From: Chelydra serpentina
Lineage: Eukaryota > Chordata > Testudines > Chelydridae
Assembly: GCA_037349315.1 (NCBI GenBank)
Contig: JBAIAC010000007.1
Location: 54,151,001 to 54,215,000 of the forward strand
Length of the DNA stretch: 64,000 nucleotides
Direction of reading: 5' to 3'
Shown: positions 28,101-40,100 of the stretch, piece after piece
How the letters are laid out: each line of letters opens with the position of its first letter
How positions within the stretch are numbered: the stretch's first letter is position 1
Notes under the pieces: generated by a model
Told to the model about the DNA's origin: nothing
Databases searched by the model: none
What the model saw: the letters and a program-made list of their open reading frames with translations, nothing else
Translations under genes and position numbers: made by a program

Positions 28101-31100
28101 TCAGTAAAACACATATGCTACTAGTTGCCTGCCACACAAGGGTGTCATGCGGCTTAGTTAATGCTTGTAAAGTTCTTGAACAATCTTGGATGAAAGGTGC
28201 TATAGAAGTTTGAACTATTATTAGGCACAAAAAGCAATGCTGAGTAAACTAGAAGTCAAGATGAAGGGTAAACTATGAAGTCAAGGGCTCAGAGAGAAGG
28301 CTGGGATTTCCAGCTGGAAGCCCTGAAATTGGGATCCACTCTTTTAAACCTAGAAGTCAAAAAGATCTAGATATTAATTATTTGAAGACTGAAATAATCT
28401 AAAAAATAAGTCACCTCCCTTAGGCAAGACCTAATTTATGGATGAAGGGAAGGTTTAGCTAGAATTATGAAGACCTGAAATTATAACAGAGATAACAGAC
28501 GTATTATCAGACCCTTAACTAGGCAGAAACTGGGCACACCTGGAAAAGCTGGAGTACTCCTCAAGAGTGAGGTCATGCACAGACGAAGGTGAGACAAGTT
28601 AATGATGACATATTTGTGGCGCATTCCCCTTGGATAACAAGTACTTTGCACATGTAAATTATCTTCCAGCTAATGATCTCAGAGTGCTTGACAATTATTA
28701 ATAAATGGAGCCTCCAAACATCCCTGTGAGACAAGGCAGTATTGTTTATCCCCATTTGACACAGGCAGACTGAGGCTGTGAGACTTGTCAAAGATCATGC
28801 ATCTGTCTGTGGCAGAGCCAGGAACACAATGGCAGTTGCCCAGTCCAGAGCTCTACACACAAGACCATTCTTCCCTCGTAGGTCTGGAGCCACCCTCCGA
28901 AGCCTGATAACATGAGCAACACACTGAGGATGTTCAAAATGAGAAATCAAAACACAGACAGATGCCTTTATAGTGCAATTGTTGGTAGAGTTTCTGGCCT
29001 TGCAGATGCAAAGACATCATACCACAAGTCAAGAAGGCAACATTCCTTCTTTATGGCTCCAGCAGAGAGCACCTTAACTACTGCATTTTGCTCTGGGCAC
29101 CTAGTTAACAGAAACATGCAGACAATTCAAAAGGGAGTCGGAGAAAAAAATTATTAAGAGGCTGGAAAGATTGGTTTATGGCACTGTTTCTAATGCAGGG
29201 GGCAGGGCCCACCCAGGAGAGCATAATTAGACCAAGGGATGGTGGAGCAGAGGAAAGGAACAGTAAGACAGGGAAAGCTACAGGACTCTCCATTCACCTC
29301 ACCTTCCCCACTGTGACTATGCTCCTGTGATTGGAGGAAGTTGCAGGGGACTGCTTGAAAACTACCTGCTTTCCTAGCCTACTTCAGTGGCCATCCTACT
29401 GCAGCCCCGCCAGGGGAGCAGCTCCTGGTCAAAAGGCTGCAGATTCAGGCAGCAGGGCAAACCCATGCTCCTTCTGCAGAGCTAAGCCCAGCCAGCAGGG
29501 CATGTGGGTCTTTGCCCCCAGAGGACTATCAATGATACCTGCACCTCAAAAGAAAAAAAGAAAAAAAAAAAGACCTGTAGACTTTTGGTGAAAGGGGGAC
29601 ACAGGCAGGAAAGAATGAGAAACAAGACCAAGAAAACAGAGCAAAAAAGAGCCCAGGAGAGGGAACCAGAGGAAATGGACAGATGAATGGAGTGAGAGCG
29701 GAGACTGTGCTGGGATAAGGCATGAGAGGGAGATCATCCAGCTGCCAGTCCACTGGCTGGAAGGGAGGCACCACAATAAAGGGCTGGAAACCACTGATGT
29801 AAGAGGTCAGATTAAAAGAACTAAATACATCTAGCTTGAAAATGGGGCTGTGAAATAATAGACTGTACGTGAACACCAAGAAAGTAAAGAAGTTCAGCAG
29901 CCCTGAGATGAATTTAGAATCATAGAATATTAGGACTGGAAGGGACCTCAGGAGGTCATCTAGTCCAACCCCCTGCTCAAAGCAGGACCAATCACCAACT
30001 AAATCATCCCAGCCAGGGCTTTGTCAAGCTTGACCGTAAAAACCTCTAAGGAAGGAGATTCCACCACTTCCCTAGGTAACCCATTCCAGTGCTTCACCAC
30101 CCTACTAGTGAAAAGGTTTTTCCTAATATCCAACCTAAACCTACCCCACTGCAACTTGAGACCATTTCTCCCTGTTCTGTCATCTGGTACCACTGAGAAC
30201 AGTCTAGATCCATCCTCTTTGGAACCTCCTTTCAGGTAGTTGAAAGCAGCTATCAAATCCCCCATCATTCTTCTCTTCTGCAGGCTAAACAATCCCAGTT
30301 CCCTCAGCCTCTCCTCATAAGTCATGTGCTCCAGCCCCCTAATCATTTTTGTTGCCCTCCGCTGCACTTTCCAATTTTTCCACATCCTTCTTGTAGTGTG
30401 GGGCCCAAAACTGGACACAATACTCCAGATGAGGCCTCACCAATGCCGAATAGAGGGAAATGACGTCCCTCAAGCTGCTGGCAATACCCCTACTTATACA
30501 ACCCAAAATGCCATTAGCCTTCTTGGCAACAAGGGCACTGTTGACTCATATCCAGCTTCTCGTCCACTGTAACCCCTAGGTCCTTTTCTGCACAATTGCT
30601 GCCTAGCCATTCGGTCCCTAGTCTGTAGCAGTGCATGGGATTCTTCCGTCCTAAGTGCAGGACTCTGCACTTGTCCTTGTTGAACCTCATCAGATTTCTT
30701 TTGGCCCAATCCTCTAATTTGTCTAGGGCCTTCTGAATCCTATCCCTACCCTCCAGCGTATCAACCACTCATCCCAGTTTAGTGTCATCTGCAAACTTGC
30801 TGAGGGTGCAGTCCACGCCATCCTCCAGATCATTAATGAAGATATTGAACAAAACTGGCCCTAGGACCGACCCTTGGGGCACTTCGCTTGATACCGGCTG
30901 CCAACTAGACATGGAGCCATTGATCACTACCCGTTGAGCCCAACGATCTAGCCAGCTTTCTATCCACCTTGCCGTCCATTCATCCAGCCCATACTTCTTT
31001 ATCTTGCTGGTAAGAATACTGTGGGAGACCGTATCAAAAGTTTTGCTAAAGTCAAGGAATAACACGTCCACTGCTTTCCTCTCATCCACAGAGCCAGTTA

Positions 31101-34100
31101 TCTCGTCATAGAAGGCAATTAGGTTAGTCAGGCATGACTTGCCCTTGGTGAATCCATGCTGACTGTTCCTGATCACTTTCCTCTCCTCTAAGTGCTTCAG
31201 ATTTCCTTGAGGACCTGCTCCATGATTTTTCCAGGGACTGAGGTGAGGCTGACTGGCCTGTAGTTCCCCGGATCCCCCACCTTCCCTTTTTTAAAGATGG
31301 GCACTACATTAGCCTTTTTCCAGTAATCCGGGACCTCCCTCAATCGCCATGAGTTTTCAAAGATAACAGCCAATGGCTCTGCAATCACATCTGCCAACTC
31401 CTTTAGCACCCTTGGACATAGGCACCGACTCCGTGGGTGCTCTGGGGCTGGAGCACCCACGGGGAAAAATTGGTGGGTTCTCAGCACCCACCGGCAGCTC
31501 CCTGCCATGCCAGCTCCCCCGCGCCCATCTCATCTCAGCTTCTGGGTTCCGTTTCCGGAGGCGCGCCCGCGAAGCCGCTTTTTTTAGTTCACAGGCAGGC
31601 CTGCTGCCCGTCAGCTGTGCGGCAGGTGGCAAGTGCAGGGGGAGAGGGGGAGCGCCGTGGCGGCGTGTCGGGGGAGGGGTATGGGGACTGGCAGGGAGCT
31701 GCATTTCCCTCCCCCCCCCCTCCCTCCCAGGCTTGCAAGCCTGGGTGGGGGGAGAGGTGGAGGGGAAATGAAACACGCCCGGGGAAGGAGGCGGGGGCGA
31801 GGATTTGGGGAAGGGGTGGAATGGGGGCGGGGCCAGGGGTGGAGTTGGGGCGGGGCATGAGCACCCACCGGCGCAAATCGGCGCCTATGCTCTTGGATGC
31901 AGTACATCCAGCCCCATGGACTTTTGCTCGTCCAGCTTTTTTAAATAGTCCCGAACCACTTCTTTCTCCACAGAGGGCTGGTCACCTCCTCCCCATACTG
32001 TGTTGCCCAGTGCAGCCCCGGGGGCTGACCTTGTTCGTGAAGACAGAGGCAAAAAAAGCATTGAGTGCATTAGCTTTCTCCACATCCTCTGTCACTAGGT
32101 TGCCTCCCTCATTCAGCAAGGGGCCCACACTTTAGGGCCCACACTTTAGGGCAAGGCAGAGTTAGTCTGAACTGCAGGAACAAATTCTGAATAGTGAGAT
32201 CTATTAGAGTAATTAGGCCAAGGAAAAGGAGTGGTGGAAGCCCCATTGCTCACAGTGAGACTGAACAAAGCATGAAAATAGTGTTCTGTGGAGAATAATG
32301 TGACATTGTCCACCATATGGCTTGGTCCAAATCACTTAATAGGTCCCTTCCTTCTGATTCTCACACCCAAATCGGTATTACACCCAGCACCACTCTCTCA
32401 CCTCATCTTCAGGGGACACCAGCAGTGCATGGAGAGCCCGGACAGATGCCGCAATAACATTATCCACTGTATCATCCAAGGAGAAGCGCAACAAGAAGAG
32501 GAATCCGGCATCGAGCAGCAAGCGCAGGACACTACCCTTCAGGGAGGAGGCAAACTCCCCAGCCTTGGCCTGAAAGAAATGCCACCCACATCCTCAGCAT
32601 CAATAGGGCCACCCCATTAAAGCCAGGTGTGTATTAACATGCACCACACTTTCTGTGGCCTATGTTAAATGTAAAGCAGCTAAGAAAGCTGTGTTTGGTC
32701 AGTGACAACGATGGAGCACCCTGTCCAGTGGGAGCTGCATAGCAAGGCTGGAACATTACATAGTGGCTATACATTTTTACACTATTTAATCCAAAGCTGA
32801 TTAACTCGAGAATGACCCTAGCAGTTGCCCACAAGGAGACTTTAGAACCAATTAAAAAGGGAATCCAACAGGCATCCTGGACTCCAATGGACATGCACGA
32901 TGCAGAGAAATTCAGTAGGGCCATATTCAGTTCAGATACCCACAATGCTGTGCACTTTTGGAATGTTTCCAACAAACAACCTGCCATGGCTTCTTCTGAA
33001 CCTCTCCCTCTACTCCCCCTCTCTACATAGGAGGGTCACCAACATGCCCTGACGGGATAAACATACATGAGCAATTACACCGCAAACCCACGGGGATCCA
33101 TAAGGAAGGCTGTGCTGCCAGGGCACATCATGAACACCAGACTGGTTGCGGCTTCATGACCCACAGTCCCCCCCAGAATACTCCTTTTGTACCTCCACTA
33201 GAGGGGAGCGGTCCCACATTCCTCATGCCATTCTGCCATTTGCTGTCATTTCACACTGAGTTTGAGGGATCACAACTCCTTTCCTATTTAAGCATGACAA
33301 ACTATCCCTATGACTGAACTAAGGCTCTCCCACTGTGGTCTAGTCCCTCTGCACTAACCCTATCAACGTGTGGGGCAGGGAGAGTGAAAAGCAAGTATAG
33401 CAGGAGTAGGAAGACTCTTCATCCCTTGGTTTCTATTCTTTTCCTTTTGCCTTCTGTATGTGAATGGCTCCCCTTCCCTCACCTCAGAGATCAGACTTTT
33501 TAATTCTGAACCAAACTCCCGCTCCTCACCCCATCCCACAAAGTTCTTCACATTAAGTCCTCTCTGCATCATTCATTGCTGACATCCCCTGCAATACTTT
33601 CCCTGTGAGTCAGGCAGGAAGTTGTGCTGCTTTCCACTGAGGCAGACAATTCATTTTGCCACCAGTGCTGGTGTATTGCTTTAGGAGTAGGATGGTTTAT
33701 TCTCACCTGCTATAAGAACAAGCATGTCACAGAGCTAACTCAGCCAACGGAAGAGAAAGTGCAATAAAATAGCTTATGTCAGATGTAAGGCTGTCGATTA
33801 ATTGCGGTTAACTCATGCAATTAACTCAAAAAAATTAATCGTGATTAATAGCAGTTTTAATCACACCGTTAAACAATAGAATACCAATTGAAATTTATTA
33901 AATATTTTGGATGTTTTTCTACATTTTCATATATATTGTATTCTGTGTTGTAATTGAAATCAAAGTGTATATTATTTTTTATTACAAATATTTGAACTGT
34001 AAAAATAACAAAAGAAATTGTATTTTTCAATTTATCTCATACAAGTACTGTAGTGCAATCTCTTTATCGTGAAGTGTAATTTACAAATGTAGATTTTTTT

Positions 34101-37100
34101 TTTGTTGCATAACTGCACTCAAAAACAAAATAATGTATAACCTCAGAGCCTACAAGTCCACTTAGTCCTACTTGTTCAGCCAATCACTAAGACAAACAAG
34201 TTTGTTTGCATTTACAGGAGATAATGCTGCCCTCTTCTTGTTAACAATCTCACCAGAAAGTGAGAACAGGTATTTGCATGGCATTGGAAGGTTTATGCTA
34301 AACATTCGTATGCCCCTTCACGCTTTGGCCACCATTCCAGAGGACATGCTTACATGCTGATGACGCTCATTAAAAAAATAATGTGTTAATTAAATTTGTG
34401 ACTGAACTCCTTGGGGGAGAATTGTATGTCCCTGCTGTTTTACCCACATTTTGTCATATATTTCATTTTGTAGCAGTCTCGGATGATGACCCAGCACATG
34501 TTGTTCATTTTAAGAACACTTTCACTACAGATTTCACAAAATTCAAAGAAGGTACCCATGTGAGATTTCTAAAGATAGCTACAGCACTCGACCCAAGGTT
34601 TAAGAACCTGAAGTGCCTTCCAAAATCTGAGACGGACGAGGTGTGGCACATGCTTTCAGAAGTCTTAAAAGAGCAACACTCCGATGCGGAAACAGAACCC
34701 GAACCACCAAAAAAGAAAATCAACCTTGTGCTGGTAGCATCTGACTCAGATAAACAAAATGAGCATGCGTCGGTCTACACTGCTTTGGATGGTTACCGAG
34801 CAGAACCCGTCATCAGCATGGACGCATGTCCCCTGGAATGGTGGTTGAAGCATGAAGGGACATATGAATCTTGCGATTCTGGCTACAACAGTGCCATGAG
34901 AATGCATGTTCTCACTGTCAGGTGACATTGTAAACAAGAACCGGGCAGCATTATTTCCTACAAATGTAAACAAACTTGTTTGTCTGAGCAATTGGCTTAA
35001 CAAGAAGTAGGACTGAGTGGACTTATGGGCTCTAAAATTTTACATTGTTTTATTTTTGAGTGCAGTTTTTTTGGTACATAATTCTACATTTGTAAGTTCA
35101 ACTTTCATGATAAAGAGATTGCACTACAGTACTTGTATTAGATAAACTGAAAAATGCTATTTCTGTTGTTTTTTTACAGTGCAAATACTTGTAATCAAAT
35201 ATAAAGTGTGCACTGTACACTTTGTATTCTGTGTTGTAATTGAAATCAATCTATTTGAAAATGTAGAAAACATCCAAAAATATTAAAATAAATGGTATTC
35301 TATTATTGTTTAATCAGGTGATTAATCACGATTATTTTTTTTAATCGCCTGACAGCCCTAGTCAGATGAAACCATGGAGCCACCAAATATGCAATCTCTA
35401 TGACACTGCTGAACAGCACTCTTGAGCATCTTCTTCTAGAGATAGCTGGAGCTCAGTTCTCCCAAAGCATAATTCCACTTGGATTCAGACAGGCCCACAC
35501 CTGACATGTGCATGCACACACCCTGCCCCTTTGCCAAGGCGGCAGGGACAGGTGATACAGGAGTTGGCTCTGCCAGCTTCACACCCGTGAGGGGTTCTCC
35601 TTCATAGGGGGAATTTTCTGCTGGTGTCTTCTGGCTGGAATCCATCCACTTTGTGCTGCCTGAGCAGTGCAAAGCGAACACATTGCATTAGACAATCTGA
35701 GCCCTGATATTGCTGGCAGTGTAAACTAGGAGGAAGAACTTCCATACAAAGGTCACTCACCTTCTGGACAACATGGCCTAGCACCTGTAGTGCCAATGTC
35801 CTCTGCTGAATGATCTGACTGCGGCACAAGTGGAAGAGCTCTTGGAGGGAGTAACCAGCTCTCTACACAGAGGGGGAGGGGAAAGAAAAAAAAAGACAGA
35901 TAAAACAGGATCCTTAGAGTAGTTACAAAATACTACATAGCAAAAGGGATAAACTGCACTGCAAAAGAGTTGTGGGTGCTGCTTTATGCAAATGACTGAA
36001 GAGATTCTATTTCACTGAGAGACTGGCTAACGGAGGCTTCACCTTGATAGGTAAACCAGCTGTGTGGGGGTATTCTTTTGCAAGCACATACGTTTTAAAA
36101 TGGGATTAAGGGGGAGAAATAGTGGCTCAGTATGTTCTGATTTCTCTCCAGGGTCCTAATTCAACACAGAATCATCGACGCATTCCTAAGGTGCACATCA
36201 CTAGGATATCCAGACACAAAGAATCTGAGAATTAAACATGGAAATCAGAATACGGTGTACTCTCTTTCCATTTCCACTTTATTCTGGTATCTCCCTTACT
36301 TCTGCTTCTTCTCCATGGTGATGTAGGCCCAGATGAGTAGGTAAATCTGCATTTGGGGGAATCAGATCTCCTTTCAAACTAAATCGTGCTTGCATTCCCT
36401 ATTTAAAAAAAAAAGAAGAAGTTATTTTACTGCCTTCCACTCCACTGCACCCAGCTTTTATATTTTAGTTCCTCAATACAGTTTCAAGCTGTTAGCTCAC
36501 TAAGTCCCAAGTTTTCTAGAACTTATCTCCGTTGCCCTGGTTTCTTAAATTCCAGAGCTATTTTCCCCACATATTCCAGTTGCCAAACTTCAAGTTCCTA
36601 GACCTCTCAGCCACAAGACACTAAATTCCCATCTCAATCACTGGTCCCCTCTAATTCCAGATCTACCCTGCATAGTATTATGGAAAAGGCTAGGACTGGA
36701 TGAACATGGTAACTGGATTCTCATCACATTCTAAGAGAGGACAGGGACAGATCTGGAGAGATGCCATTGTTGGCATCATTTATAGTTTGAAGAAGAGAAG
36801 GCTCATTTTCAAGCAACATCAGTCTCTGAAGACTTCACCAACATGAACCACATGTCCCACCAACAAACAAAAAGGGAGAAAATCAGTTTCTACTTTCCAA
36901 ACCTTTTTGGTTCTCCTCTGCCGTGGGTGGGGCAAATCCTTTATCCACTCCAGCTTCTCAAACTCCACATTGTTCATGTGGATCCATTCCTTCTGGGGCT
37001 TGATGGGAAGGTCAACTTCTTTGAGGAAGGAGAGAAAGCATCAGAGGCATTATCTTTCCTGGGCATAGAGAGAGACAGCTAAATACTTGGCTTTGGGAGT

Positions 37101-40100
37101 ATTTCATGTGTGGTTTTAATGTAAAGTAAAGTAACAAGAAAACTATCTTCAAATTGACTCATAGCTTGTGCATAAACATCAAAGATTTACTGCGGTTTTA
37201 ATCTTTCATAAACTCTAGAAGAGAAAGTAAACAGCACTGTAATGAAATTCACAGACGATGCTAATTTGGGAGGAGCTGAACACCAGACAGGATACAAACA
37301 AAGAGATTAGAAACATGGACAGAAAAAAAATTAGATTCAAGTTTGAGAACTGCAAACTAACAACATCTGGGGGAAAATAATCTGAAACAAAGAGGTAGAA
37401 AGCTAGCAAGCAGTAATGCTGAAACAGACAGATGAGAATGGACAGTAAATTATTAGCATGCAGTGAATTATGGTAACAGAAAGGTCAGTGCAATATTGAG
37501 CTGCTTAAAGACATCATGTCACAGGACAGAGAGGTAATAGTCCCTCACTACACAGATCTGACACATCCACACCTGCAATGTTGTATTCAGTTCTGGCTAC
37601 CTAGTCAGAAGCTGAAGCGATTGACTTCTGAAAAAAGATCAAAAGAGCTTGTGATGGCGTGCAAATCTCACACAGGCCCTGAGTGGGTCAATGTGAGCCT
37701 GAGAGGCCAGTTATGTTACCTGGCTGCTCCTGGAGGGAGAACCAAACTTAACTGATCATGAAGCCCAGTTGGACAAGAGCAGACTGGTTAGTATAAAGAG
37801 CGAAAATCTGTAGCAGCAGGGGACCGCAGGGAGAGAGTCAGAGTGGGGTGGGGATAAACCCTGGGATCCTAACCTGACTAGAGAAGGCTGGTAAGCAGCT
37901 GGGGAGGCATAAAGCAGCCACTGGGGTGGAGCAGGCCCTAGTGCTGCACCCTGAAAGGGCAGGATTTGGACTGCCGGGAAGAGAGAGCTCTGGGAGGTGT
38001 TCTGTGGAGGAACAGAGTAATGGCATAAGAGGCGTAAAAGGGAAAGGCTGAGAGAGGCTGGGTAGAAAGGAGCCCAGGGCAACAGCAGCAAGGAGTGGGA
38101 GTGCACAGACCTTGGCTGCTGGTTACAAGGTCCCCCGGCTGGAACCTGGTGTAGTGGGAGGGCCTGGTTTCCCCTCCCAGCCCCTAGTAAGGTGGCAGGA
38201 GCCTGGAGTTGGGGCCAAATACCTTCTGGTGAAGGCACTGAACTGTTCTATATCAGACTTTCTGTCACCCCGGAAGGGTGACCTGACCAAATCATGACCT
38301 GACCAAAGTATAAAAGTATTGCTCAGGCATGCAGGAGTGAAATTAGGAAGGCCAAATCACACTTGGAGTTGCAGCTAGCTGGAGATGTTAGGAGTAACAA
38401 GAAGGGTTTCTTCAGGTATGTTAGCAACAAGAAGAAAGTCAAGGAAAGTGTGGGCCCCTTGCTGAATGAGGGAGGGAACCTAGTGACAGAGGATGTGGAG
38501 AAAGCTAGTGTACTCAATGCTTTTTTTGCCTCTGTCTTCACAGACAAGGTCAGCTCCCAGACAGCTGCGGGGAGGAGGTGATCAGCCCTCTGTGGAGAAA
38601 GAAATAGTTCGGGACTATTTAGAAAAGCTGGACGAGCACAAGTCCATGGGGCCGGATGCACTGCATCCGAGGGTGCTAAAGGAGTTGGCCGATGAGATTG
38701 CAGAGCCATTGGCCATTATCTTTGAAAAATCATGGCAATCGGGGGAGGTCCCGGATGACTGGAAAAAAGCTAATGTAGTGCCCATCTTTAAAAAAGGGAA
38801 GGAAGATCCGGGGAACTACAGGCCAGTCAGTCTCACCTCAGTCCCTGGAAAAATCATGGAACAGGTCCTCAAGGAATCAATTCTGAACCACTTAAAGGAG
38901 GGGAAAATGATCAGGAACAGTCAGCATGGATTCACCAAGGGCAAGTCATGCCTGACTAACCTAATTGCCTTCTATGATGAGATAACTGGCTCTGTGGATG
39001 AGGGGAAAGCAGTGGATGTGCTATTTCTTGACTTTAGCAAAGCTTTTGATACGGTCTCCCACAGTATTCTTGCCAGCAAGTTAAAGAAGTATGGGCTGGA
39101 TGAATGGATGGTAAGGTGGATAGAAAACTGGCTAGATGGTCGGGCTCAACGGGTAGTGATCAATGGTTCCATGTCTAGTTGGCAGCCGGTATCAAATGGA
39201 GTGCCCCAAGGGTCGGTGCTGGGGCTGGTTTTGTTCAATATCTTCATTAACGATCTGGAGGATGGTGTGGACTGCACCCTTAGCAAGTTTGCAGATGACA
39301 CTAAATTGGGAGGAGTGGTTGATACGCTGGAGGGTAGGGATAGGATACAGAAGGACCTAGACAAATTAGAGGATTGGGCCAAAAGAAATCTGATGAGGTT
39401 CAACAAGGACAAGTGCAGAGTCCTGCACTTAGGACGGAAGAATCCCATGCACTGCTACAGACTAGGGACCGAATGGCTGGGAAGCAGTTCTGCAGAAAAG
39501 GACCTAGGGGTTACAGTGGACGAAAAGCTGAATATGAGTCAACAGTGTGCCTTTGTTGCCAAGAAGGCTAATGGCATTTTGGGTTGTATAAGTAGGGGCA
39601 TTTCCAGGAGATCGAGGGACGTGATTATTCCCCTCTATTCGGCACTGGTGAGGCCTCATTTGAAGTACTGTGTCCAGTTTTGGGCCCCACACTACAAGAA
39701 GGATGTGGATAAATTGGAAAGAGTCCAGCGGAGGGCAACAAAAATGATTAGGGGACTGGAGCACATGACTTATGAGGAGAGGCTGAGGGAACTGGGATTG
39801 TTTAGCCTGCAGAAGAGAAGAATGAGGGGGGATTTGATAGCTGCTTTCAACTACCTGAAAGGGGGTTCCAAAGAGGATGGATCTAGACTGGTCTCAGTGG
39901 TAGAAGATGACAGAACAAGGAGTAACGGTCTCAAGTTGCAGAGGGGGAGGGTTTAGGTTGGATATTAGGAAAAACCTTTTCACTAGTAGGGTGGTGAAGC
40001 ACTGGAATGGGTTACCTAGGGAGATGGTGGAATCTCCTTCCTTAGAGGTTTTTAAGGTCAGGCTTGACAAAGCCCTGGCTGGGATGATTTAGTTGGGTTT

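Noticed and set aside
31437..32135. 232-codon plus-strand open frame
   Set aside because: It runs across the GC-rich hAT-like insert and antisense CR1. The composition is low-complexity Pro/Gly/Arg and no domain is visible.
35436..35681. 81-codon minus-strand frame containing [17 protein letters not shown]
   Set aside because: It briefly looked like the RPAP1 linker between exons 7 and 8, but it lies downstream of exon 10, in intron 10, and has no matching splice sites.
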